Shown: positions 51,408 to 63,689 of the stretch, in pieces
How the letters are laid out: each line of letters opens with the position of its first letter
Position numbering within the stretch: position 1 is the stretch's first letter
Assembly: GCF_032854445.1 (NCBI RefSeq)
Contig: NC_088302.1
Span: forward strand, 35,342,191 to 35,406,190
Source of the DNA: Liolophura sinensis
Taxonomy: Eukaryota; Mollusca; Polyplacophora; Chitonida; Chitonidae
Reading direction: 5' to 3'
Length of the DNA: 64,000 bases
Translations under genes and position numbers: made by a program
Notes under the pieces: generated by a model
Databases searched by the model: none
The model's input: the letters and a program-made list of their open reading frames with translations, nothing else
Told to the model about the DNA's origin: nothing

Positions 51408-51870
51408 ATTGTTCCCTTGTGTCAGTGCATATGCGGTGATATTGTCCCCTTGTGTCAGTGCATATGCGGTGTTATTGTTCCCTTGTGTCAGTGCCTACAG
51501 GGTGATATTGTCCCCCTTGTGTCTGCATATGCGGTGATATTGTTTCCTTGTGTCAGTGCATATGCGGTGATATTGTCCCCTTGTGTCAGTGCATATGCGG
51601 TGTTATTGTTCCCTTGTGTCAGTGCCTACAGGGTGATATTGTCCCCTTGTGTCAGTGCATATGCGGTGATACTGTTTCCTTGTGTCAGTGCATATGCGGT
51701 GATATTGTTCCCTCGTGTCAGTGCATATGTGGTGATATTGTTTCCTTGTGTCAGTGCATATGTGGTGATATTGTTCCCTTGTGTCAGTGCATATGTGGTG
51801 ATATTGTTTCCTTGTGTCAGTGCATATGCGGTGATTTTGTTCCTTTTGTGTCAGTGCATATGCGGTTGTA
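51408..51870. repeat. Minisatellite, 33 bp unit, about 14 copies
   Basis: Unit CCTTGTGTCAGTGCATATGC followed by GGTGATATTGTTC; two copies carry CCTACAGGG instead of ATATGCGG. Since 33 is a multiple of three, long open frames appear on both strands (CVSAYAVILFP-like). No start context, splice sites or non-repeat coding sequence support a real protein. Confidence 0.95.
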
Positions 51871-52460
51871 TATAATGCCAACATATTAATAGTGGATACT
51901 ACCTCAGTGGAACACCGCACACGGTCACAATATTCACACAGTGCATGCACTGGGCATTGCTTACATGTGCGGAATATCAGGCGCACAAATACTGTGACTG
52001 ACTATATAAGCCTTCGGGTTGACACGACTCGACATAAACCCGGCATCTGGCTTACCAGATGTAGACTTTTTATCCCTTGGTCGCAGGTTGAGACCCAACG
52101 AATTAGAGCTGGGATTCAAGGTTAAGGGTTTAGCCTTCTTCAAGGGAATGACAGCTGAAATAATTCACACCTAGAATTCGCACATTTTGATATGGAGTTA
52201 TCAAGGATTGACGTTGACAGACGAATACACACACGTAATGTGCGTAGAGAAATGGTGGAAAGATATCAAACCTCACGATTATATATTAGCTTGCATTATG
52301 ACCGTAGCACATTTTGATGCATATAAATTCTACTTAAGTCATCTGCCCAGGGCAGCTATGGTGTATACGAGAAGGATAACTTAGACTCGACTTTTCACAG
52401 TAGAACGCATGCAACCTTGATTGAACACGATAGGCAATGAATTTGATTTTAATTTTGATT

Positions 52461-52602
52461 TTAATTGTTGTTTAACGCCATATTCAAGAATTGTTCACTT
52501 ATAAAAACGGGAGAATCTACAAATTCTCTGCTTAGGGCCGGATTTGAACCCGCACCTAGTGTGTCCCAGCGATTGTAAGATGACCACCAACCACGGCCTA
52601 AC
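52461..52602 (-). repeat. tRNA-SINE of a second subfamily
   Basis: On the minus strand GGCCGTGGTTGGTGGTCAT forms a tRNA-like head and GTGCGGGTTCAAATCCGGCC a good B box. The other end, TTTAACGCCATATTCAAGAA, is the tail shared with the common SINE. Confidence 0.75.
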
Positions 52603-52764
52603 CATTCCTGCAAGAAGGCAAAAGTGCACACCGATAATGATGACTATGTGTTTTATGTAACATATGTGGCAGTAAAATATGGCGAGTTTTGTTCAGCTGC
52701 TTCTCTTTACCTTTACTGTACCAATATTGACAACTTTATCAGCTGTGAACTGCTGATCATCTTC

Positions 52765-52812
52765 ATGACATTTATTTATTTATTTATTTATTTATTTTTT
52801 TATTTATTTATT
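52765..52812. repeat. (ATTT)n microsatellite before exchanger exon 1
   Basis: About eleven ATTT units, interrupted once by a run of T, ending some 30 bases before the exon acceptor at 52844. It may supply pyrimidines for splicing or be a SINE-tail remnant. Confidence 0.8.
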
Positions 52813-52845
52813 TTACTAATAAACAGCCTATTTTCATCCTTCAGA

Positions 52846-55800
52846 ATGGCTGACTCTGAGAAGAAGCAATCTACTTCTGCCGGGACATCAGCTCTGCCTA
52901 GTTACTGGTCGACGTCACAAGAGGAAGTCCAGTCAGATCCCTTCTCTTCTTCGTGTTCGGATATTACACCGAGACGGAGGCCAACCGAAAATGGCATAAC
53001 GAAACCCATGTCAAAGTCCGCTGGAAACCTGGAAATATACAACTCAATCGATGAAGCCGAAAACTCCATTGAGGCCCAGAAAGCAATAAACAATTATCTG
53101 GTAAGTTGGACACGTACATGCAAATAAAAGCATTCCTAAAATATTCAAAATCATAACTTTTCAGCATTTCTAGTATGTTTAAATACTTACAGACGGGTGA
53201 ATATTTCACAAAAACAGATTTTACTCAAGACATCAGTTTCATTTTTTTCCCCTGAATTTCGTTATTATTTTGGAAATATGTCATAGAAATGTTGATTTAG
53301 GTTCGCACTTTTTTCTTCGTGAACTGATGCACAGATTTCTTCTGAATCTCGAACCCAAAGTTCAGAGATGGAGAAATATAATCTATGATTGATTAATTTG
53401 AAGCGTTAAAGTTGTTTTAACACTGTTGTAATTTTTTTTAAGTTCGGCTTTAAGAAATGGAAGACTCGTTTGACACTGGATGACCAACCAGACGCCATCC
53501 AGGAACTGTACGATGACGACAGCAAGATAAAGCCTGTCACAGGTAAATGAACAAAAACGAACTGGGAATTTGAAATTATCTAGTACAGTTCTCGATTTCA
53601 AAACGCTGAGTATCATCACAGATTTATATGTTGAAATGTGATTTTATATTATAGACTTAAAAATACGCACTTGAGCTCACGACGTACCCGGTAACGCTAT
53701 GACAGATATAATCTTTAACTTCAGCGTGAGGATTTATTTATTTTGTTCTTGTTGAAAACCATGGTTGTGATTTTTTACTTATACTATTGCTGTAAGTGTT
53801 ATGTGTGGGGGAACCTGAATGTCCCCAAGGGCTCACGGACATTGACAGCCGGGGAATTCACAAATCCTCTACTCATAGCCTTGAACCCTCTCCCTCTCCG
53901 AGTGTTCTGCCAACTGAAACACTGAAAGTGTCCAATCGATTTCCACCCCGCCTCACCCAGAGTGAAGATTTTAGTTTATAAAGTACAGTCGTTCCAGAGA
54001 TGAGATTCAGTTCGTATCAACTCCGAAGTTTTGTCTTCATTCTTCAGTGTAACTATTTCACAATTGATTAATATCAATGTTTAAGCCTTCAGAATGTCTT
54101 TATTTCAGTGTCCACGATACGGCTGAGTAACCTGCTGTATGTCTTAGTGTTTGGCTGGTGGATATCTCTCGTCTATCTGATTGTCGGGGTCTTGTTGATG
54201 ATCACCATTGTGGGGAGATCTTACCGTAAGTTAACACTGGGTGATGACCACCATAATAGCAAATCTTACCCTATGTTTACACAGCCTAATGATCCATTTT
54301 TGACTGATTGATTGGTGTTCACTCAAGAATGTCCTCATGATCTACATTGTGGGGAAAGCTTACTGTGTTACCACAGGATAATGATCTACATTGTGGGGAA
54401 AGCTTTCTGTAACTTACCACATTGTGGTGAAAAGCTTTCTGTAACTTGGGAAAAGCTTAATGTCACCTAATACATTGTTGGAAAAGCTTACTGTAACTTA
54501 CCACATTGTGGTGAAAAGCTTACTGTCACTTACCACATTGTAGAAAAAGCTTACTATAACTTACTACATTGTGGGGAAAAGCTAACTGTAACTTATCACA
54601 TTGTCGAAAAAACTGTAACTTACCACATTGTGGGAGAAAGCTAACTGTAACTTATCACATTGTGGGAAAAGCTTACTGTAACTTATCACATTGTGGGAAA
54701 AGCTATATGTAATTTACCACATTGTGGGGAAAAGTTTACTGTAACTTACCACATTGTGGGGAAAAGCTTACTATCACTTACCACATTGTAGGAAAAGCTT
54801 ACTGTAACTTACCACATTATGGGGAAAAGCTTACTGTCACTTACCACGTTGTGGGAAAACCTTACTGTCACTTACCACATTGTAGGAAAAGCTTACTGTA
54901 ACTTACCACATTATGGGGAAAAGCTTACTATCACTTACCACATTGTAGGAAAAGCTTACTGTAACTTACCACATTATGGGGAAAAGCTTACTATCACTTA
55001 CCACGTTGTGGGAAAACCTTACTGTCACTTACCACATTGTAGGAAAAGCTTACTGTAACTTACCACATTATGGGGAAAAGCTTACTGTGACTTATCACAT
55101 TGTTAGAAAAGCTTACTGTAACTTACCACATTGTGGGAAAAAGCTTACTGTAACTGACCACATTGTGAGAAAAGCTTACTGTAAGTTACCACAGGATAAT
55201 GATCTACATTGTCAGAAAAAGCTTGCTGTAAATTACCACAAGACAACGATCTAGATTGTAGAGGAAGACAACAGTAATGTTACCAAAGGATAATGATCTA
55301 CACTGTGAGAAAAGCTTACTGTAAGTTACCACAGGATAATGATCTACATTGTCAGAAAAAGCTTATTGTAAATTAACACAAGACAATGATCTTCATTGTG
55401 GAGGAAGATAACAGTAATGTTACCACAGGATAATGATCTAGTTATCCCAGAATGATGGTCTACTCTGTGGGAAAAGTTTACAATAAGTTGCCGTAGATTA
55501 ACGGTCTTCGTCGGTGGTAAAGCGTACTATAAGTTGCCACAGCCTAATGATCTACATTGTGGGGAAAGCTTCCGATAACTGACCTCTGGATTATGATGTA
55601 CTGTAGAGCGTACTGTAAATTACCACAGATTAACTTAATGTATCACGGTTAAAAGCTTGACGTGACTTAAAGCTTGGTGAAGCACATTCCTTAACTGATA
55701 CAACATGTCGCTCAAATTGTACCAATACTGTTGACAGGTCCCTTCTGTTGGAAGTTGGCCAAATACTTCCTATGGCCTTTTGGGAAGTTTGTCCACCAAA

Positions 55801-58800
55801 TACATGTAAGTATGAATAATGGTAACCTTCACAGTGAACTATCTACACTCCTGTAATCATAACGAGGCCAACTGTATGCGTACTTCCACATCATATTTCG
55901 GCCAAGCTCTTGCTTGTGGACAATCACTGGATTGCATGCTTTGTCTTGGAAAAGGAATTTTCCCACCCTTATTACTCTGAGGGTCAGGGCAGGAGTAAGT
56001 TCAAGTTCAGGAATAAGACCAGAAATTAAGGTTGAGTTTGTGCAAGGCTTAAGACAACTCGGTGTAATCACGGTGTTTTGCGCATGCTTTGTCCTCAGAT
56101 CAACAACTCTCCGTCGATGTATTTGGCAGTAGTTAAGTCTCACCTGAACGGAGCGATCCCGTCAGAGGGCGCCACTCCAGCCGCCAAGGAGACGACGGCT
56201 CTGTTGACGGGCACGTGGTCTGGTTCTGAGCATGCCGCACTCAAAGATGTCACGGTTGACAAGGACTATTGGGTAAGTGACCCGTTGCATATATAATCAG
56301 GGAATACCTTTTCCTGTACAATGTGGCGACTAGGGCCCAAGCGCAATTGGTCCTTGTTCTCATGAGTCATACGTTAAACCAGCTTGCGAAAAAACAATAT
56401 TGCAAACATCGAAATTAATGAACAATTTTCTTTACACAGGTCCGAACTATTTTAGGCAAGAAAGGTTCTTCACTGACGTCCCATGTTCATTTTACGTTTT
56501 GTGCATAAAACTGTTAGCCGTCATGTAGATAAATAATTAATGAGTGCCACGTTAGACACCAATGAGATAAATATTAAATAACGAAGCAAACTTGAAACGT
56601 TTTGTAAAACTTTGCAAACATTTTCTCGTAACTTTCTTCGTTGATATCGTTTTCAGAGTTACACAGAAAACTGAATAAAAACTGAATTACAATGGTTTGT
56701 GAAAGAAGGCCGAGAAATGTGGTATGCAGGTTGTAAAATTTTAAAAAGAATTGGAAAAGTCGTGTCTGCGACAAAGATTTGAAGGCTTCACCGGGCGTTG
56801 TGAAGAAAGTTGGTGTGAGAAAGGCAGACTGTTTCAGTTCACTGCTCTCTTAGAATAAGTACATTACGATCCTAAAATTGAAATTATCATTGGTGGAATA
56901 TTAACTGAACTAAGATAATATTTTTTGCTGTTCTCAGACGAACCCCAGAACCATAGTGTGGCTGATCTTGGGTTGTCCACTGTTACTGCTGGTTCACGGG
57001 ATAACCATTTTCATAAGCTGGATACTGGTGGTCACGATACCTATTGCTAAGGTATGTTCCTGAGAAATTTATAAAAATTGGTGCAGTACCAGTAAAATAT
57101 ATGTCAGAAACCGTGTAACTGTCATTCAGCCGTATTCGAGATCCAAGGAACCTAGTTTTTTGTGTTAGACATCGTTTTACAGTCGCTTTAGACCGTTTTG
57201 TAGATCGGGAGACGTAAGTTTTGTGTACAAACCCAGCATGTCATATGCAGTGTTCATTGAAAATATTTGTGACTAAATTATTGATCTAACTTTATTGCAA
57301 AAGGTTTTTTTATGAATGTTACCATACTTTTTTGACATTTTTCCTATTCAACAATATTATCATTCACACTTATTTCACTCTCTTTCAGGTGAATGTTAAA
57401 ACTATCCAGAAGATCTTATTCCTGCCTCCAGAGGCGGTTCAAATAGAAGACACTGGAACCATACACCTGGTAATCTTAAGTTTATTTCACATGTCGGTCG
57501 TCCTCATATATTCCTGGAAAAGAGTGATAATTATTTCAATTCGTATACGTTCTTTGGAAACAGTGATACTGATTTACATGTTGATCTTTATTATATATTG
57601 CTTGGAAGAGTGATAGTTATTTCAACTATACAGATAGAAATACGGATATAGTTATTTCAACTATACAGATAGAAATACAGATTACCATGTTTCACATGGT
57701 AATCGTTCCTATATATTCATTTGATACGGTGATAATTATTTCATATTTCATGGTAGACCTCGCCCATATATATTCCTTGAGCAAGTGGTATTTATTACAT
57801 ATGGTCATCACATGTGTTATATATTATGTGCAAAGAGTAATAATAATTTCACATGCTATTCGTTCTTACACTTTCTTTGCCAAGATTATTATCCGTTAAT
57901 GCAGCGTGCGCAAAATCTGTTTCAAATTTACCCGTATGTTTCAATTGTATTCTTGATTAAGTCCCGTCAAGACAAAATAACCCTCACTCTCCTCGGACAT
58001 TGCACTTTGTAACATGCTCCTGGTACAAATACGCCCATGAATTCAGTCCCTTTGCTGCTTGCAACCATGCGTGCAAGGGACTCAGTTTCTCCGAGTGACA
58101 TTTGTTTTCCGGTCTTGTGTAAACCAAGCATCGGGCGTAACAGTTGTTCGAAAATGAAAGATCGCATATTATCTTTGACAATTATCTTAAGACCCACCTG
58201 TCATAAAAGTTCTTCAATCGGTCCCGCTAGCACAGTTGGTAGAGCGCCCGCTTGGGGAGCGGCAGATCCAGGGGCAGCTTCCTCGCCTGGCTTTCAGCAT
58301 TAAAGGGATAGTGGAACGACTGGTTGGCCCGTATCAGTATAATGGCTTGGGCGGGGCAGCTTACTTGCCTTCGGTAAGGCGTCTCAGTGAAGCAGCACGA
58401 GGAAAAAGAACGGTGGAAATTCGTCCTGCAACAAGGAGGCACATTACATACATTCTAAGGATTCCTTCGCCGACATATGACGTTGAGTACGACGTTAAAG
58501 CCCAAGCACTCACTCATTAAATGTTGTCCCAAAGCAAAGGGCTAATTTATTATCATCTTAACAATTCCCTTATATCGCATAGAGCCAACTTGATTAATTT
58601 GAAGTCATATCCAAAGAAGATTAATGCCAAAATTTCTAAAGCATTTGTTGTTAATTCTCACAACAAAACCCATCACTTCGGTAAAACTGCACGATAGATC
58701 AAGAATAAATTAGACTTGTCTCATAAAACCGATTTCAGATCTTAAATTTGTATTTACTACCACACTGTCATCAGTACTCTGGTTTTACTCTCAATGCTGT

Positions 58801-61800
58801 AGCCTTTTATATTACATGTAAATGAATTTTGTGAGAAACCCAACCCAAAGTAGATTCGAGCTGCTTCGGTTCACGGTGACATGCCCTAAGGCTAAGGTTA
58901 ACACTGAACATACTAGTACATACCCCAAATAATCACAGACAGGGTTGCGACCGCCTCGAACTCGGGACACATGGGATCAAACCCGGGTCGGGTCATACCA
59001 AAGACTTTTAAAATGGTTCTTGTTGCTGCACGGTTTGACTCTCAAGATTGACAGGTTAGAACAAAGAAACTTCTTGTCCTGGTGTCGGTACAGTGTGACT
59101 TGGTGGGGTGTCATGTTTTCGATATGATACTTCAGTGATGGCAGCACTTTGGCGGCATGGACTCGCCTTGCCACAAAATGACACAGCACTGACTCCTCGT
59201 CATCATATGACTGAAAAATTGTTTAGTACGACGTAAAACACCAAGCATATCATACAAACATACACAAGTAAGATTAATTTGTTTTATTTCAGTTTGTTTT
59301 ATTATATGCTCCTTTTATGGTTTATTTATAGCATATTGCGTGTTTTTGTAGTATTCAAGAATTGAACACAGCGAGATCATCATGTACACCCAACAGTCTG
59401 TCAATTTCTACTACTACAAGTACACAATTGATGGGATGAACATCGTCCTCGTCAGTATCCTTTGATAGCATGTCAAGATAGCATGTCAAGGCATGACGTT
59501 CCAGAGATGCGTATGCTGATGATATGACCCGGCTACACGTGACTGCTTCTGCAGGCTCTAGTACATCAAAACCCGAAATGTACCATTTCTATGCCAACTG
59601 TCGTCTTCTGAAGGTTAGACAGATAGGTCAGAAACTGCAAAAAGTATCAAATATTCTAATCTCTTAAAGCCTGTTGGACAAAATGTTGTTAAAACTAGCT
59701 TTCCGTGTTGAAAAGAAGAAAAAAAACCCCTGGTGAAACAGTTATAACAAAATAATGTTGCAATCTCTAAACATCTACCCCTGACACTCCGGTTTCTATT
59801 CTAAACTAGAAATGTACCTACTGCTTCCGTTGAGACTACTCACGATGAGTCTCGGCACTTTGGGGTCACGTAGAAAGGTGCGTGATATCTAATATCCGGT
59901 TTCCTCCACCAATAAAACTGATCACGTCATGTGAGGCATGATAAACTCTTTATCATGTTTGTGAACAACGATCAACCGATCAGTCAATGAATCAATCATC
60001 CAATCCAAATATCATTTTCCTTAGCGCGTTCAGACCTGCTTCTGTTTGTGGTGATAACCCTGGTCCTTGGTTATTCAGACAAAGAACACGAATACACGAG
60101 TGGGTTTGTCGTAAGTACACAAAAATCAATGACGTGAACACTGTGACGTCACGCTTACCACAACATTGTATTGGCGATTCATGATGGTCCAAATGTTCGT
60201 GTCAAGATAAAATTGTGGAAACGTGTAAGGCAGTGTAGAGCAATATTGACCTGTGTTTCGTTTGGTGTATATGTTAATGATTTATTTAGTTTTCGGAAGG
60301 AGATATCAAAGGTAATCAAAAATGATCTCACTAATCAGAAAAATAATAATCCCAACAATGTATTTATTACTAGTGTTAATAAAGTAAGAGCCTATTAGTA
60401 AACGGAAATATAAGTTTTAAAAAAATAGAATTTTTTGTTGCATATTTTATAATTGTTAGCCTGCAATTTATGTTATCAGAAATGCATCTTATCTCTACTG
60501 GCTATCGTTCCCCTAACCTACTACATTGGAATGGGAATAGCATGGTAAGTTAAGAGAGAAAAAATCTTCCAAGTGTAATACAAATTGACGTCATTATGCT
60601 GTTATCAGTAAGCTTGATTGCCGTGTTAAGAGGACTGCTGTTTCTAATTTGTAAAGTTAAAATGATGTTATATTGATCAGCAAAATAATATACCGTTCAC
60701 AGGATACATTAAAAATCTTCCAGATCACATAGCACTTGCGCTATAAACTGTTTCTCTATTTACTATGTCAGTTCAGAGTATACTGGCTGTAGGAGATGTC
60801 CTAGGTGCTACATTGACCACACTGTTAAACTCTTTGTTGCTTCTGTTCGAGCATTGTAGCTCAGAGTATGCTGGCTGTAGGAGCTATCCTCAATGCAACA
60901 TTTGGCCCTGCTGTTAAACTCTTTACTGCTTTTGTTCCAGCATTGCAGCTCAGAGTATACTGGCTGTAGGAGCTATCCTCAATGCAACATTTGGTTCACT
61001 TGTTGAGATCATCCTGTACGTGCTATTTCTGGCTAACGGTCTGGAAAATGCCAGTAACTGCTTCGTAGAGCTGGTGAAGTCGGCTATGGCAGGTACATCT
61101 TTGGCACCTGACAACAACAATAAAACTAACATCAGAAATACCACATTACATCAATTCCTTTGGGCACACGAGGAGCATCATTTTACATGGATCATATTTT
61201 ATGAAAGATAATGCCAGGATACCGCCCGGAGTTTGGTTACAACTTTTAGTCCGTGGCTATACCCTGCGGAGCTGTAACTTGTCTAAACCTAGTTTTTTTC
61301 ATCTAAGGCCTTGTTTTATATTCTTGATGGGCCCTTAATCCAAAGGACGCAAATTTCATCACCCAAGATCCTGATCGCCGTGGTATAAGTGAAATAGTGT
61401 AGAGTTCTGCCTTAAAATTTAATCAAATCACCGATCTAGCAAGTACTAAGTAATCACCTTTCACAATGAGTATAGTTTTCTGCTAAATAAATAAGTACAA
61501 AAAGCCCAGAATCTCTTGCGCTCTGTTCATAATTGTGTCCAGTTCCGATTATCCCGGCCTAGGGGCTATATAATCATCGTGATGAATTAGATCGCCACGT
61601 TGGATATTTGAACAGCTGCAGTCAAAGTTCAATCGAGATACATATTTCGATCGTCGATAGCTTATATACTTGCAAGGTACACGATTGGAGTACAGATTTC
61701 ATTCATTCGCCTAGAACATTCCTTACGTCTTTCCAGCTTTAAATGAAAACTGTCAACTGCTTTTCTTTGCATGATTCCGTCCTAATTTCGTACTTCACAT

Positions 61801-63556
61801 ACTTTTGAATTCTTTTTAAATTGTGCTGAACGTCGCTTTGAGAATTGGCCTAGCAATTATTGACCCGGGCCGTCCATTTTGGTTGACGGCTGATACACGA
61901 AATGTTTTGACGCAAAAATTTATAACTTCTCTGCTTGCAGGTACTTTGCTGGCTACTATGATGTTTATTCCCGTGAGTAGAATAATCCTCCAGTCCTAAG
62001 ACCTTAAAGCTTGACTTGTTTTACAATAAAAACCCTAACTAAAGTAAATATGTCGATTTGCTGTACTTCTCTTCTGATATTACTATACATTGCTTATCAC
62101 ATTCCATTGGTGATTTTCCAAGGACTTTAGGGGACAGTTTTGGTTTGTTTGTTTTTTTTTGCAGAGTGCGGTAGAGCAAGTACTAATGACGCTTATCATG
62201 CATGAGACAATGAGAGTTTGTTGATTCGCATTGCGGGGGGGGGGGGGGTCGTGATTTGACCAAACTAATGATGGAAGCGACGCAATAAATCCAAAGCAAA
62301 ACAAAATAAACTCTCATACAGTCTATTCCCACTGCGTTCAGATTGTTTGTATTTCTGGAAAGAACTTCAGACTAACTTCCATGTACTTCTGATTGCTCGG
62401 TTCGGATATAACTTTTACCATACTTTTTCTGTCTTCCCACTGCGAAGTTTTTTGCTATGTCGTTGGTAACAACTTCAGATGAATGTGTGAATGTAACTGT
62501 GAGCGGCAGCAAGCAGCTTTAAAAGTCTGTGTCTGTCTATCTGTCTGTCTGTCGATCAAGTTATTGACTCCTCTTTTTTAACATGAGACCAGTCAAACAC
62601 ATTATAGAATTCTGCGTTTTAACATGAGACATTCATTTACTGAGGGACATAAAGTGTAGGATAAGGCTGTACGGTATTTGCACGGGATGTGGCAGGTTAT
62701 TTTGGGCATGGTTCATTTGTAGGGTTTGAGCATGGTGGCTGGGGGCTTGAAGTACAGAACTCAGAGCTTCAACCCTCAATCTGCCGGCGTCAGCGCTTCG
62801 CTTCTCTTCGTATCTGTGGCAGGTATGATAAGACCACAACTTTAAAAACTTTCCACAGATGAAGTATTATTGATTGGCTGAAAAGATATGTCGAAGCATT
62901 TACGTTTAAAAATTTATTTCAAATTTCACAATTTTTCGTAACAATGCACTGTACGCTCAAATATCAGGTTTTTTCGTCGTGCCAGTATAGAATGATGTGT
63001 TCATTGTCTGACTATACAGTTGTAGAAAAGAGTCACGCATATCGAAACTGTTCATATGTATTATTTCTGTTTTTGTTACCGGTATTGAATGCTGTCGAAT
63101 ATCTAATGGTGGGGACACTTAAATGAGCTATATGCTCACTTCTGATACCTTTACCATTCAGTTTTTTTAAAAATTGTTTATATACCAAAACTGAGATCCA
63201 TCATATTAGTGTTATTTTCTGATAAGAAAATGGTATCGTTTATTAGCTAGGCTCAACTTTGTTATACAACTTTATTTTGTTTCGTTAGACTTTCTTCTAG
63301 AGGAATTCACAATTTTCGTACCAAATGTAGACACCGCGATGGAATGGGCCATTGTGTAATAGTTTCCTAATCAAGTGATTCCAAAAATTAAGTCACATTT
63401 CCTTATCTTTTCTCATCAGGGATATTTGCCCCAACGATTTTTTCCAAAGTGTATGGAACGCTACAGTGTAAAAAGTGCGAGGATTATACAACAAACAGTA
63501 CCTCAACCAACGGAACGCATGTCGGTCTTCAGTGTTCGGACTGTAGCCATTCCCTT
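52846..63556 (+). CDS. Type II (VNX1-like) cation/proton exchanger with YccF repeats, 3' end outside window
   Basis: Fourteen exons join in phase to 528 codons: 52846-53100, 53443-53542, 54109-54225, 55738-55805, 56099-56272, 56938-57051, 57389-57469, 59352-59454, 60025-60110, 60480-60544, 60941-61092, 61941-61972, 62723-62822, 63420-63556. Residues 1-85 are a polar cytosolic N-terminus. Residues 119-175 (FGWWISLVYLIVGVLLMIT, AKYFLWPFGK) and 240-300 (WLILGCPLLLLVHG, VVTIPIAKVNVKTI) are two YccF-like membrane repeats, as in fungal VNX1. NFYYYKYTIDGMN, IPLTYYIGMG-type helices and GAILNATFGSLVEIILY (N402, E410) are the first half of the CAX exchanger core; GLSMVAGGLKYR and GIFAPTIFSKVYG follow. 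The last exon has two CxxC pairs (CKKC, CSDC). Proteins of this family exchange Ca2+ or monovalent cations for H+ across organelle membranes; substrate here is unknown. The second exchanger repeat lies beyond the window. The donor at 63557 (GTAAGT) is preferred; reading through would stop at 63634. Confidence 0.93.
54226..55440 (+). repeat. Minisatellite of exchanger exon 3 donor copies (about 38-46 bp unit)
   Basis: The exon 3 border ATGATCACCATTGTGGGGAG, ATCTTACC|GTAAGTTAACAC is followed from about 54330 by some 25-30 copies of ATGATCTACATTGTGGGGAA with AGCTTACTGTAAGTTACCAC or a shortened form lacking ATGATCT. Copies near 54330-54400 and 55175-55400 keep the full unit; the middle ones keep ACATTGTGG-AAAAGCTTACTGTAACTTACC. 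The unit therefore contains the last exon codons (ITIVGRSY) and the donor. Confidence 0.92.
57470..57890 (+). repeat. Degenerate tandem repeat after exchanger exon 7
   Basis: Units of about 50-80 bases share TTTCACATGGTAATCGTTCC, TATATATTCCTT and GAGTGATAATTATTTCA. The CACATGGTAATC part resembles the exon 7 border CACCTG|GTAATC, suggesting that the donor seeded this array too. Two adjacent units (57610-57680) are nearly identical (TTATTTCAACTATACAGATA). Confidence 0.6.
58219..58518 (+). repeat. tRNA-derived SINE, near full length
   Basis: Head CGGTCCCGCTAGCACAGTTG with GTAGAGCGCCCGCTTGG (A box and anticodon region), body GCCTTCGGTAAGGCGTCTCA, and tail ACGTTAAAGCCCAAGCACTC. It lies in the intron between exchanger exons 7 and 8. 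Confidence 0.88.
58940..59250 (+). repeat. tRNA-derived SINE, second copy in same intron
   Basis: A GGGATCAAACCCGGGTCGGG B-box-like stretch, then body blocks GGCATGGACTCGCCTTGCCA and CATATGACTGAAAAATTGTT, and end ACGACGTAAAACACCAAGC, shared with the element at 40551-40790. Confidence 0.75.
60765..60940 (+). repeat. Two upstream copies of exchanger exon 11 acceptor and exon start (about 88 bp unit)
   Basis: Copies at about 60769 and 60857 repeat TCAGAGTAT-CTGGCTGTAGG with following exon bases; the nearer one also repeats AGCTATCCTCAATGCAACAT. Each is followed by CTGTTAAACTCTTT-CTGCTT and a TGTTC-AG acceptor. The nearer copy still encodes AVGAILNATFG, the exchanger signature, but using its acceptor would shift the frame and terminate. 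Confidence 0.9.
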
Positions 63557-63689
63557 GTAAGTCTCAATATGCCGCTGCCTAACTTCAGCTACTCGCCATG
63601 TAACGGGATGTGTCCTCCGTTGTCAAATGGCTAGCGTGTTAGTTCAGGGCAACGATCGATGAGTCTCTCAGCAATCCGACCCCTGTGAA

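Larger units (their letters stand above)
46526..52845. other. Intergenic region before the cation exchanger
   Basis: Apart from the polyadenylation signal at 46650, two SINEs and the 33 bp minisatellite, I see no gene on either strand. Short open frames are scattered and lack splice or family signals. The first exchanger coding exon has an acceptor (TTCAG) directly before its ATG, so a 5' UTR exon and the promoter must lie somewhere here; I cannot place them. Confidence 0.5.

Noticed and set aside
51417-51986. 152- and 127-codon frames of Cys-rich 11-residue repeats
   Set aside because: Artefact of a 33 bp minisatellite; open on both strands.
53796-53981. 61-codon frame (SLEPSPSPSVLPTE region) as a cassette exon of the exchanger
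   Set aside because: No convincing acceptor, ends in a stop, and flanking exons join in phase without it.
62236-62252. G-run as a possible G-quadruplex element
   Set aside because: A single homopolymer of G in an intron; no spaced G-tracts and length may be unreliable.
63557-63634. Read-through extension of the last exchanger exon ending at TAG
   Set aside because: A strong GTAAGT donor at 63557 keeps phase, and the second exchanger repeat is still missing, so the gene must continue.
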